Assembly: GCA_964437815.1 (NCBI GenBank)
Contig: CAYTIE010000003.1
Span: forward strand, 9,919 to 73,918
DNA length: 64,000 bases
Direction: 5' to 3'
Source of the DNA: Marisimplicoccus sp964437815
GTDB lineage: Bacteria; Bacteroidota; Bacteroidia; Flavobacteriales; Flavobacteriaceae
Both the position numbers and the translations under genes were made by a program. A model generated the notes under the pieces. The model was not told the DNA's origin. It worked only from the letters and a program-made list of their open reading frames with translations, and did not search any database. Below are positions 16,971-25,133 of the stretch, one piece after another; positions within the stretch are counted from its first letter, which is position 1; the number at the start of each line of letters is the position of its first letter.

Positions 16971-18061
16971 TGTCAAATAACATAACATCTGTTGCTCCTG
17001 CAAGAATTTGTCTTTATGGTGATCACCAAGATTATCTTAATTTACCAATTATTGCAATTGCAATTGATAGATATATTAAAGTTGATGCAAAATCAAATCT
17101 TGCAGAAGGTTTTTATATAAACAAACTTGACATTAAGCAAAAAGATATAATTGATTATAATATAGATTATAATTATAAAGGGAAGCCTGAATTTTTACGA
17201 ATTGCATTAAAAGTATTAAAGAAATATGGTTGTATTCCAAATAAAGGATATGATATTTCTATTTCAAGTAATATCCCTATCAATTCAGGTTTATCAAGCT
17301 CTTCAGCACTTACAGTTGCATGGATTCAATTCTTGTTACATTCATTTATGCCTGAAGAAAAAATTGATTATAAAACTTTAGCACGACTTGCTTATCAAAC
17401 AGAGGTTGTTGAAACTGGAAGTTCTGGAGGGAATATGGATCAATATACTATATCACATGGAGGTACAATATTTTTGAATACATTAAATAGTAATATACAC
17501 TCTTATAACTATAATTTTTCCAATGTTGACCTAGTTGTTGGGGTTTCAAATGCTGGAAAGGATACAAGAGGAATGCTTAAAAAGTTAAAATCAAATCAAC
17601 TACTGGCATTAGAAACTATCAAAAATTTGTTTACTGGATTTGATGTATATAATAAAGATACATATGATTATAATTCTTGTTATGAGTCTTTAGATCAAGA
17701 CCTGAAGCCTTATTTTAAAGCTGCAATTAAAAATTTTGATATTACAAAAGCAGCTGATAACGAGTTAAGAAAGGATAATCCAGACATAAAAATTTTAGGA
17801 AAATTAATGACAAATCATCATAATTTGCTAAGAGATGAACTGAAGATTACAACTGATGAGATTGATCAGATGATCAATATATGTAATTCAATGGGTGCAT
17901 ATGGTTCAAAAATAGTTGGTTCTGGTGGAGGTGGGTCAATAGTTGCTATATTTGATAAAAATATATCACAAGGTGTGGTTGGTAAATTAAAAGAAAATGG
18001 AGCAAAAGATGCTTTTATCGCAAGTCAAAGTAATGGTCCAAATATAAAATCAGATGAATAA
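16970..18061 (+). CDS. GHMP-family sugar kinase (galactokinase-like)
   Basis: A 363-residue GHMP kinase. Motif 1 is CLYGDHQDYLN (G17-D18-H19), close to the galactokinase signature, motif 2 (ATP loop) is GLSSSSAL at about residues 107-114, and motif 3 is VGSGGGGSIVAIF near the C-terminus. It probably phosphorylates the anomeric carbon of a hexose or N-acetylhexosamine. The ATG overlaps the stop of the GH109-like gene, and the next gene overlaps it by 8 bp, so the three are translationally coupled. The substrate is inferred only from context. Confidence 0.84.
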   Translation: MSNNITSVAPARICLYGDHQDYLNLPIIAIAIDRYIKVDAKSNLAEGFYINKLDIKQKDIIDYNIDYNYKGKPEFLRIALKVLKKYGCIPNKGYDISISSNIPINSGLSSSSALTVAWIQFLLHSFMPEEKIDYKTLARLAYQTEVVETGSSGGNMDQYTISHGGTIFLNTLNSNIHSYNYNFSNVDLVVGVSNAGKDTRGMLKKLKSNQLLALETIKNLFTGFDVYNKDTYDYNSCYESLDQDLKPYFKAAIKNFDITKAADNELRKDNPDIKILGKLMTNHHNLLRDELKITTDEIDQMINICNSMGAYGSKIVGSGGGGSIVAIFDKNISQGVVGKLKENGAKDAFIASQSNGPNIKSDE

Positions 18062-18887
18062 AATACCTTTATTAATATTAGCAGCAGGATTATCTTCTAG
18101 AATGAAGTCATCAGATAGTGATGATAAAATGTCAAAATCTGTCATTTCTCAAGCCAATACAAGATCAAAGGGATTTATTGAAATACAATCTGGAAACCCT
18201 CTTATTTATTATATAATTAAAAATGCAATAGCCGGAGGTATTACAAGTTATTATATAATCTTGTCTAAAAATTCTGATGAATTTAAGTTATATCTAGATA
18301 AGATTTCACACGAGCTAAAAATTGAAATAAAAATTGCATATCAAGATTTCTATGGTAATGAGAAGCCTCTTGGAACAGCTGATGCTATATGTCAAGCCCA
18401 AGATCAATATCCAGAATTAAAAGTTTTAAGGTTTCTTGTATGTAATAGTGATAATCTATATTCTGAGAATTCTTTTAGAACTCTAATAGATTCTACAGAC
18501 CATTGTTCTATGATTGCATATAAATTTGATTGTTTAAACTTTGAAAATGAAAGACTAAGAGGCTTTGCAATTTTAGATATTATCGATGGGTTTTTAAATA
18601 ATATTATAGAGAAGCCAGATCAAGAAACTATTGATTTATATAACTCAAAAGGTATATATGTTAGTATGAATATATTTTCGTTTTTTGGTGATCAAGTATA
18701 TAGCTTTTTTAAGGATTGTCCTATAAATCCAATTAGAAACGAAAAAGAAATTGCAGTAGCTCTCCAAAACATGATGAAGTCTACTATTAATAAAATGAAA
18801 GTGCATGAATTATGTGAGGAAGTTCCAGACATGACCTATAAGAAGGATATATCAAAAATGTCAGATTATATAGAAAAAAATAAATAA
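18054..18887 (+). CDS. NDP-sugar nucleotidyltransferase family protein
   Basis: A 277-residue protein of the NTP_transferase/GlmU-Rml family. The N-terminal nucleotide-binding motif is ILAAGLSSRM (residues 8-17), with an insertion before the K of KGFIEI. GTADAICQAQ and CNSDNLYS give the base- and metal-binding segments. It presumably turns a sugar-1-phosphate made by the upstream kinase into an NDP-sugar. It overlaps the kinase gene and is followed at once by msrA. Confidence 0.8.
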   Translation: MNKIPLLILAAGLSSRMKSSDSDDKMSKSVISQANTRSKGFIEIQSGNPLIYYIIKNAIAGGITSYYIILSKNSDEFKLYLDKISHELKIEIKIAYQDFYGNEKPLGTADAICQAQDQYPELKVLRFLVCNSDNLYSENSFRTLIDSTDHCSMIAYKFDCLNFENERLRGFAILDIIDGFLNNIIEKPDQETIDLYNSKGIYVSMNIFSFFGDQVYSFFKDCPINPIRNEKEIAVALQNMMKSTINKMKVHELCEEVPDMTYKKDISKMSDYIEKNK

Positions 18888-19550
18888 ATGAAAATGATTA
18901 ATTTATTTATACTTGTACCGATATTCTCATGTAATATTAGTGCTCCAGAACCAATAGATAATCAACAACCAGTTTATTTTATTAATAACCAAGATTATTC
19001 AGAATATTCAAAAGCATATTTTGCATCAGGTTGTTTTTGGTGTGTTGAGACAATATATGAAAGCCTAGAGGGGGTAAAAGAAGTTTATTCTGGTTATGCA
19101 GGAGGTTCTACTGTTAATCCAAACTATTATCAGGTTATGACTGGAAGGACAGGTCATGCTGAGTCGATAGAGATTATATATGATGAATCTATGATAAAGT
19201 TTGAGATGCTCTTAAAAGTATTTTTTGATTCGCATGATCCAACAACAATGAATAGGCAAGGACCTGATTACGGAACACAATATAGATCAATTGCTTTTTA
19301 TTCTAATGAAAAAGAAAAGCAAAAGATTAATAATTACATTAATTTCTTATCATCTACTTCTATTTTTGGAAAAAATATTGTTACAGAAGTAAAAAAGATT
19401 GAAGAGTTCTATTATGCAGAAGATTATCATCAAGACTTTGAGAAAAAGAACCCTAATAATCCATATGTTAAGAATGTTTCTATTCCTAGATTCAATGAAT
19501 TCAAGAAAAAGAGCTCAAACTATGTTAAATTAAAAAATGAACATAAATAA
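18888..19550 (+). CDS. msrA: Peptide-methionine (S)-S-oxide reductase, exported
   Basis: Repairs methionine-S-sulfoxide in proteins. The 220-residue product has the catalytic motif GCFWC (C49 nucleophile), EGVKEVYSGYAGG, TGHAE and the C-terminal YHQDF. The N-terminus looks like a lipoprotein signal (VPIFSC, C15), so repair would take place in the periplasm. The ATG is directly after the stop of the nucleotidyltransferase gene. Confidence 0.93.
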   Translation: MKMINLFILVPIFSCNISAPEPIDNQQPVYFINNQDYSEYSKAYFASGCFWCVETIYESLEGVKEVYSGYAGGSTVNPNYYQVMTGRTGHAESIEIIYDESMIKFEMLLKVFFDSHDPTTMNRQGPDYGTQYRSIAFYSNEKEKQKINNYINFLSSTSIFGKNIVTEVKKIEEFYYAEDYHQDFEKKNPNNPYVKNVSIPRFNEFKKKSSNYVKLKNEHK

Positions 19551-19977
19551 GTTATTATTAACTATTCCATTCCTACTCTTTATATCCTGCTCTAGATCTA
19601 ATGATATAATTGATAAATTAATAGGTATAGAATTATGGGAGTCATTAAATATTAATGATTATAATATGACTCAAACTATTTCCTGTTTTTGTTTTCCGTA
19701 TGAATTTACTCAACCAAAAGATATAGAGGTTGAAAATAATTTAATAATATCAATAGATGGGAAAAATCCAACTGAAACTGTTGGATACAGTTCATTTATG
19801 ACAATAGATGAATTATTTGATTTTATTGAGTCTAAGCTTGATGAACAACCTGAATTTTATGAAATAGAATATAATGAAGAATATGGCTACCCTGAAACGT
19901 TATACTTTGATATGTCAAAGATGATAGCTGATGAAGAGATAGGTTACAATGTTTCTAACTTTAAAATATATAATTAA
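19537..19977 (+). CDS. DUF6174-like lipoprotein
   Basis: A 146-residue lipoprotein (lipobox LLFISC, C18) with a conserved-looking CFCFPYEFT segment, a TIDELFDFIE helix and a terminal DEEIGYNVSNF block, all of which recall DUF6174. Function unknown. It overlaps msrA by 14 bp and the next gene by 1 bp. Confidence 0.7.
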   Translation: MNINKLLLTIPFLLFISCSRSNDIIDKLIGIELWESLNINDYNMTQTISCFCFPYEFTQPKDIEVENNLIISIDGKNPTETVGYSSFMTIDELFDFIESKLDEQPEFYEIEYNEEYGYPETLYFDMSKMIADEEIGYNVSNFKIYN

Positions 19978-20480
19978 TGAATATAAAACTCAATATTGAA
20001 AAAAATATGAAAGATTTTCAGATACTTGAAGATAATGTGGTTCTAATAAAAGGTGTTAAACCAAAATGGTATTCCCAACAGGTAAGATTCTTTTATGATA
20101 ATAGAACATATGAGATAAAAAAGAAAAGTTTTTGGAGTAGTGGTTTTCAAATATTGCAAAGTGGTTCTTTGATAGGGGATATACCTTTTAGTTGGAAAAA
20201 TGGTCATCATATTCATTTACACCAAACAAATAAAAAATATTGGATTAAGTCAACAAAAAAGGGAAGTGCCTGGAGCTCTGATAAAATATATAGTCTGCTT
20301 GAAGATGGGGTAAAATCAATTGTTGCAATTCATTATTCTTGGAAGAAATGGAAACCGGATATAGAAATAGAAATTCTTGATAATAATGCCAGTTATGAAC
20401 TCATTATTTATGCCTTATTCTTAATGAGGCAAAAGCAGCAAGCGGAATCAGCAGGGTCAACAATGATGGTAGGTGGTTAA
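19977..20480 (+). CDS. Hypothetical protein, 167 residues
   Basis: No signal peptide or membrane segment is clear. The sequence is rich in aromatic and basic residues (KSFWSSGFQIL, FSWKNGHHIHLHQTNKKYW) and ends in a Gln/Ala/Gly-rich tail. The alternating pattern suggests a beta-rich fold, possibly tubby/LURP-like, but that is a guess. It is translationally coupled to genes on both sides. Confidence 0.6.
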   Translation: MNIKLNIEKNMKDFQILEDNVVLIKGVKPKWYSQQVRFFYDNRTYEIKKKSFWSSGFQILQSGSLIGDIPFSWKNGHHIHLHQTNKKYWIKSTKKGSAWSSDKIYSLLEDGVKSIVAIHYSWKKWKPDIEIEILDNNASYELIIYALFLMRQKQQAESAGSTMMVGG

Positions 20481-20655
20481 GATAAAAGATATAGACGGAA
20501 GGGATTATATTGTTGAGGATCTTGATAGATTTATCGCTCATTTAAAGGATTTTCATACATTTAATGGAAAGGCAGATGGAAGTTTGCATGAAGAAAATGG
20601 GTATTATTTTAAAGTTACACAAGAATTCTTAGATAGTATAATTGACATGAAGTAA
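20473..20655 (+). CDS. Hypothetical small acidic protein, 60 residues
   Basis: It starts with GTG at 20473, overlapping the previous stop by 8 bp. The product is charged and soluble, with no recognised domain; its DIDGRDYIVEDLDRFIAHLKDF start suggests a helix. Its coding status rests mainly on the tight overlap with the upstream gene. Confidence 0.5.
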   Translation: MVKIKDIDGRDYIVEDLDRFIAHLKDFHTFNGKADGSLHEENGYYFKVTQEFLDSIIDMK

Positions 20656-20700
20656 TACGTTTTATATATTTATGGGAATCAAATGATTTCCAATTTAATT

Positions 20701-21081
20701 ATGAGAAATATATTTTTACTTTTATTACTTATAGGGTGTTCAAACTCTAAAGTTCTCTATACGCATTCAGATAATATGTCAAGATTAGTAAGTAAACAGC
20801 TTGTTATAGATAGATTTGGTGAGCCAAGATCTATATCATCTGAAGGTGAAATAGATGAATATTATTATGATTTTGGAGTTTTTAATCAAAGAGTTAATTA
20901 CTACCATCCTAATATCTCAAATGTTTCTCCAAAACAATCTTTTGCAGAGTATAGTATGCCACTGACATATGCTGAAAGATCACTAGATAAGTATATCAAG
21001 TTTAAAATGATAAAAGATTCAGTAATTAGATGGGAAAGTAAGGGTGTAAATTTTGCAACTAAAAAGAAAAAAAATCAGTAA
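20701..21081 (+). CDS. Hypothetical lipoprotein, 126 residues
   Basis: The ATG at 20701 gives a short lipoprotein signal (FLLLLLIGC, then SNSK), so I prefer it to the ATG at 20683. The mature part has a KQLVIDRFGEPRSI motif reminiscent of SmpA/OmlA-like small outer-membrane lipoproteins, and many Tyr residues. Function unknown. Confidence 0.6.
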   Translation: MRNIFLLLLLIGCSNSKVLYTHSDNMSRLVSKQLVIDRFGEPRSISSEGEIDEYYYDFGVFNQRVNYYHPNISNVSPKQSFAEYSMPLTYAERSLDKYIKFKMIKDSVIRWESKGVNFATKKKKNQ

Positions 21082-21083
21082 TA

Positions 21084-21842
21084 GTGCCTGTAAAAATAAT
21101 TTTAAAAGAAAATCAAGCTAATGGGAATTTTAATGATGGTGAAATTATAGAAAAAAAACCTATTGGATTTCCTCAAGATGGTGGAACCCAAAAGCCATAC
21201 TCAAATTTATTTTACTGGGCACATGCTTTTACCTCTAATAGAAAAAGCACTATAGGTCTTCATCCGCATAGGGGATTTGAAATTTGCAGTTTTATCCTAA
21301 AGGGTAAGCTTAATCATTTTGATACACTCTTAAATAAATGGATTTCACTAGATCAGGGAGATGTTCAGATTATAAAAGCAGGAAAAGGAATTTCTCATTC
21401 TGAAGAGCTTGATTCAAATACTGAAATATTTCAAATTTGGTTTGATCCAAACATTCAAAATTCATTATACGAGGAGCCTAGCTATAAAGATTATAAATCT
21501 TCAGAGTTTAAATTAATTGATGGTAACAATAGAACAACTAAAGTTATCTCAAATGAAGATAACCCCTTAAACCTTGATACAGAGGGAGTGCAAGTTTATT
21601 ATCATCAGATTAATTCTGGTATCTTTTTATTTAATATAATTGATGATTGCTACCATTCATACTTTATTATACAAGGAGGAATTACCTACTCTGGTGCCAT
21701 ATATGATAAAGGAACTTTCTTTATTATAGATAACATCAAGGAATTCAAATTTAAAGTTGATAATAAGACAGAAATTTTTGAAATTATTTCTCCTCTAGAA
21801 CCTACATATAAAACTTATGCTCAAACGCATAATCTTAATTGA
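21084..21842 (+). CDS. Pirin-family cupin protein
   Basis: A 252-residue bicupin. The metal-binding N-terminal cupin has GLHPHRGFEICSFILKG, HFDTLL and KAGKGISHSE, with three His and a Glu as ligands. The C-terminal cupin is weaker. Some pirins have quercetin dioxygenase activity and others act as redox-sensitive regulators. It begins with GTG at 21084, just after the lipoprotein gene, and converges on a small minus-strand gene with an 8-bp overlap. Confidence 0.86.
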   Translation: MPVKIILKENQANGNFNDGEIIEKKPIGFPQDGGTQKPYSNLFYWAHAFTSNRKSTIGLHPHRGFEICSFILKGKLNHFDTLLNKWISLDQGDVQIIKAGKGISHSEELDSNTEIFQIWFDPNIQNSLYEEPSYKDYKSSEFKLIDGNNRTTKVISNEDNPLNLDTEGVQVYYHQINSGIFLFNIIDDCYHSYFIIQGGITYSGAIYDKGTFFIIDNIKEFKFKVDNKTEIFEIISPLEPTYKTYAQTHNLN

Positions 21843-22257
21843 TAACCAATTTAAGATCATTACCTTTCATCAAATCAAATAACTCAAGTACTGAAGTTTC
21901 TGATTGAAGGGATATTCTTATAAATCCTACTCCAAAACTGAGATATGATATAGAACTATCATCTAGACTTAAAAATGGTTGTGGTAATTCACTCCATCTT
22001 TCAGGTCTCCCATCATCATAAGTTCTTCTGATATAAGCGGTAATACTGGAATTATCATATACATCTTTTGTTATTTCAGGAACATCAATTTCAAAATTTG
22101 CATATTTTTCATCATCACCAATTGAAGATAACTCTTCGGGAACAACCAGCATAACAACATTATTTGCATCATTAATGTTTTGTGTTTTAATGTTTGTGCA
22201 GCTAAGAGTTCCTAAGGTGAATAAAATCGCAGCTGATATTATAAGTAATTTTTTCAT
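21835..22257 (-). CDS. Hypothetical lipoprotein, 140 residues
   Basis: The ATG at 22257 yields a good lipoprotein signal (LFTLGTLSC), whereas the longer in-frame reading from 22338 has an N-terminus running through a hairpin and is unlikely. The mature part is acidic (VPEELSSIGDDEKYANF), with YIRRTYDDGRPERWSELPQPF. No domain was recognised. Confidence 0.65.
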   Translation of the reverse strand: MKKLLIISAAILFTLGTLSCTNIKTQNINDANNVVMLVVPEELSSIGDDEKYANFEIDVPEITKDVYDNSSITAYIRRTYDDGRPERWSELPQPFLSLDDSSISYLSFGVGFIRISLQSETSVLELFDLMKGNDLKLVIN

Positions 22258-22291
22258 TGTTATTATTTTAATTAAAACGTCTTTAAAATTC

Positions 22292-22323
22292 GAAAGCCTG
22301 TCGCATTGCTGTGACAGGCTTTC
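22292..22323. repeat. Perfect 11-bp inverted repeat (hairpin)
   Basis: GAAAGCCTGTC at 22292-22302 pairs with GACAGGCTTTC at 22313-22323 around a 10-nt loop. It lies 35 bp upstream of the small lipoprotein start. No long T run follows on either strand, so it could be a terminator, a 5' leader stem or a repeat element. Confidence 0.75.
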
Positions 22324-22597
22324 TAATCGTTTAAGCACTTTCGGATTTGACTCCTCGTTTCAGTTAATTTTACTGCTTTTTTATGTTTAAACTTTTTACA
22401 ATTTATATTCTCGCTTTCGCTTGACTTTTGATAGATAATTTTTCTATCATTTCTAATTGTTCTACTAAAGTAGTAAAGTATTTTAAAAAAACAAACTTTT
22501 TTAAAAAAAAATGTAAAAAATGTTGATAAGTTTAATTAAAACGCTGATTATCAATTATTTAAAATAGCTATTTTTTTAACTTAAATTAGAATATTTT
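22324..22597. other. AT-rich spacer without a supported gene
   Basis: Low-complexity T-rich DNA with short weak palindromes (for example AAAATAGCTATTTT near 22560). No ORF with plausible content and no RNA gene was seen. It would form the 3' region of the cysteine-rich peptide transcript on the minus strand. Confidence 0.55.
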
Positions 22598-22663
22598 TTA
22601 GCAATCACAACAATTACATTGACATGTAGTCGTACAATCACAATTTTCGCAGTTACAATCCAT
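22598..22663 (-). CDS. 21-residue cysteine-rich (metallothionein-like) peptide
   Basis: The minus strand from the ATG at 22663 to TAA at 22598 encodes 21 residues, nine of them Cys (positions 3, 5, 8, 10, 14, 16, 18, 19, 21). They are arranged as C-x-C pairs with one C-C. The other residues are only Met, Asp, Asn, Glu, Thr and Gln. This is the composition of a soft-metal (Cu, Zn, Cd) binding peptide such as very small fungal metallothioneins. A perfect -7 box is 15 bp upstream. In DNA this AT-rich, nine Cys in 21 codons is unlikely by chance. Function is inferred from composition only. Confidence 0.65.
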   Translation of the reverse strand: MDCNCENCDCTTTCQCNCCDC

Positions 22664-22678
22664 AACATTTATTTTATT

Positions 22679-22686
22679 CAAAGGTA
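22679..22686 (-). promoter_or_regulatory. -7 promoter element of the cysteine-rich peptide
   Basis: TACCTTTG on the minus strand matches TAnnTTTG exactly, placed between tRNA-Arg and the peptide ATG. It predicts a leader of about 10 nt. A T-rich stretch, not a clear TTG, lies at -33. Confidence 0.6.
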
Positions 22687-22712
22687 GTCTTTTATATGAT
22701 ATAAAAATAAAG

Positions 22713-22784
22713 AGGGCGAAGAGGGAATCAAACCCCCACTTTCAGAGCCGTAATCTGAGGTTCTATTCGTTAAACTATTCGCCC
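22713..22784 (-). tRNA. tRNA-Arg (anticodon ACG)
   Basis: A 72-nt cloverleaf on the minus strand with acceptor stem GGGCGAA (from 22784 down) paired with TTCGCCC and discriminator T at 22713. The anticodon stem TCAGA/TCTGA closes the loop TTACGGC, giving ACG, which is read as ICG after A34 deamination. CCA is not encoded. Confidence 0.93.
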
Positions 22785-22904
22785 ATTTAAGAATGGCTAA
22801 ATTACGACTATTTCAGATAATAATTATTTTGAAGACAAAATGTTAATCTAGACTATCAAAATTATCTATTTTAGCATTGTATTTTAATATCATAACAATA
22901 AAAA

Positions 22905-23843
22905 TTGGATTTTTTCGCAATTATTTCTGGAATTTTACTTCTCTCCCTTGGTGGTAATATGTTAACAAGGTATTCTGTAGAAATATCCTATAGGCTGTCT
23001 ATCCCTAAAATAATAATTGGGATGACAATAGTTTCTTTCGCAACATCTGCTCCTGAATTAATAGTTAGTTTAAATGCAACTATAATGGGTTATTCTGATT
23101 TTGCTTTAGGTAATGTTTTAGGATCCAATATTGCTAATCTTGGTTTAGTCTTGGGTATAGTTGTTGTGATATATCCAATTACAATAAAAAGAAGATTTTA
23201 TTATACAGATTTTCCATTATTAATATTTAGTACTGCAGTATTTTATTTATTTATAGCAAGTAATTCTGAAATTTCAAGAATTGAAGGTATAATTATGTTA
23301 GGTTTAATATTTCTAATCTTATTCTATCTCTTTTATTATCAAAAACCTGATACATCTTCTCTTGATAAGGATTTAGACCTAGATAAACAAAACATTTCAA
23401 AATCATTTTTTTTATTAATAATAAGCGCAGCGATTTTATGGCTAGGAGCTGAAACCTTGATAAAATCATCAATATCAGTAGCTAATAAGTTTAATGTATC
23501 TGAAAGAATTATCAGTATAACAATGGTTGCTATAGGGACTAGTATACCAGAGCTTGCAGCATCAGTTGCAGCATCATTAAAAAAACATAATGATTTGGCT
23601 ATAGGGAACTTAATCGGATCAAACATATTCAATTTATTAGTCGTTATAGGAATAACATCTACTATAAATCCGATCACTGGAATTGATTTTGATATAATAA
23701 GTAAGGATATGATATGGGTCGTAGCATTTTCATTTATACTATTACCATTAGCATATCTTCATAAAAGAAACAAGTTAAATAGAATGAAGGGAATTATACT
23801 ACTTGCTATGTATATAGCATTTATAATCCCTTTAATTAGTTAG
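22905..23843 (+). CDS. Na+/Ca2+ exchanger family antiporter (CaCA)
   Basis: A 312-residue inner-membrane antiporter with about ten hydrophobic helices and two inverted alpha-repeats: FATSAPELIVSLNA with GNVLGSNIANLG in the first half, and GTSIPELAASVAAS with GNLIGSNIFNLL in the second. Both repeats carry the ion-binding Glu and Asn. It resembles E. coli YrbG. The start is TTG at 22905. It converges on the glutamine synthetase gene. Confidence 0.9.
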   Translation: MDFFAIISGILLLSLGGNMLTRYSVEISYRLSIPKIIIGMTIVSFATSAPELIVSLNATIMGYSDFALGNVLGSNIANLGLVLGIVVVIYPITIKRRFYYTDFPLLIFSTAVFYLFIASNSEISRIEGIIMLGLIFLILFYLFYYQKPDTSSLDKDLDLDKQNISKSFFLLIISAAILWLGAETLIKSSISVANKFNVSERIISITMVAIGTSIPELAASVAASLKKHNDLAIGNLIGSNIFNLLVVIGITSTINPITGIDFDIISKDMIWVVAFSFILLPLAYLHKRNKLNRMKGIILLAMYIAFIIPLIS

Positions 23844-23849
23844 TAAGAG

Positions 23850-24854
23850 TTACTTAGCTCCCTTAACAGTTTTTACAATTATAGCAGCAACTTTATATGG
23901 ATCTGCGTTGGACGATGGACGTCTATCTTCTAGCCATCCTTTCCATCCACTTTCAACTGTCATGATCGGTATTCGGATTGATGCACCCCTATCTGAAATA
24001 CCATAACTGAACTCAGTAATTGATTGAGTTTCATGATCACCTGTTAATCTTTGATCATTATATGCTCCATAAACTTCAATACATTCTTTTATTACTGGTC
24101 TAAAAGCTTCACAAATTTTTTCATAAGTTTCTTTTGAACCGCAAGTTCTAAGAGTTGTATTTGAAAAATTTGCATGCATACCAGAACCATTCCAATCTGT
24201 TGCACCTAAAGGTTTAGGATGATATTCAATCGCAAGTCCATAATCTTCTGCAATTCTTTCAAGAAGATATCTCGCTACCCACATCTCATCTCCTGCCTGT
24301 TGAGCGCCTTTAGCAAATGTTTGAAATTCCCACTGGCCAGCCGCTACTTCAGCATTTGTTCCTTCAACATTAATACCTGCATCTAAGCAAACATCAAGGT
24401 GTCTGTCCATTATTTCTCTTCCAAAAGTATTTGCTCCACCAACAGAACAATAGAATTGCCCTTGAGGAGTTTGATCTTTTGGAAACCCTAACGGAAGATT
24501 TGTTTCGGTATCCCATAGAAAATACTCTTGTTCAAAACCAAACCAAAAGTCATCATCACCATCATCAATTGTAGCTCTACCATTTGACTCATGAGGGGTG
24601 CCATCGGCATTTAAAACTTCATTCATTAGAAGAAAACCATTTTTTCTTTCAGGGTCTTTATAAATGGCAACAGGTTTTAGAAGACAATCAGAAGATCCTC
24701 CTTCTGCCTGTCGTGTTGATGAACCATCAAATGCCCACATAGGACAACTCTCTAGTTTTCCATCAAAATTTTCAATAACTTTTGTTTTACTTCTTAGGCT
24801 AGCTGTTGGTTTGTATCCATCTAACCAAATGTATTCTAATTTAGACTTGCTCAT
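23850..24854 (-). CDS. Glutamine synthetase, type II (GSII)
   Basis: Makes glutamine from glutamate, ammonia and ATP. The 334-residue length and the MWAFDGSSTRQAEGGSSDC and GATDWNGSGMHANFS blocks identify the short, eukaryote-like GSII class, not bacterial GSI. The metal ligands appear in FGFEQEYFLWD and GTNAEVAAGQWEFQ. GSII enzymes lack adenylylation control. No promoter box was found in the 280-bp upstream spacer. Confidence 0.94.
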   Translation of the reverse strand: MSKSKLEYIWLDGYKPTASLRSKTKVIENFDGKLESCPMWAFDGSSTRQAEGGSSDCLLKPVAIYKDPERKNGFLLMNEVLNADGTPHESNGRATIDDGDDDFWFGFEQEYFLWDTETNLPLGFPKDQTPQGQFYCSVGGANTFGREIMDRHLDVCLDAGINVEGTNAEVAAGQWEFQTFAKGAQQAGDEMWVARYLLERIAEDYGLAIEYHPKPLGATDWNGSGMHANFSNTTLRTCGSKETYEKICEAFRPVIKECIEVYGAYNDQRLTGDHETQSITEFSYGISDRGASIRIPIMTVESGWKGWLEDRRPSSNADPYKVAAIIVKTVKGAK

Positions 24855-25116
24855 AACTTTTTTTTTAAATAATAGTAAAATAAATTTTTTGAAATTATTA
24901 ACAAGGACCTTAATAAAATTTTATTTGATTTTTATGAATTTCTCAATATATCAAATAAAAATTTTCCAAAAAGATAAAATAAATACAATTCTTTGTATGA
25001 ATTATTAAATCAAAAAACTCTTCTAATAATTTCGATTTAAAATTATACCAAAAACATAAATTTATTTTTGTTGACTAAAGATATTTATTAAAAACTTATT
25101 AAGATTTATTTTTTGA

Positions 25117-25124
25117 TAACTTTG
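25117..25124 (+). promoter_or_regulatory. -7 promoter element of purM
   Basis: TAACTTTG matches TAnnTTTG and ends only 9 bp before the ATG at 25134, so the mRNA would have a very short leader. Confidence 0.55.
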
Positions 25125-25133
25125 CCACAAATA

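Noticed and set aside
22713..22784. tRNA-Arg as an integration site
   Set aside because: I found no duplicated tRNA 3' end or integrase nearby.
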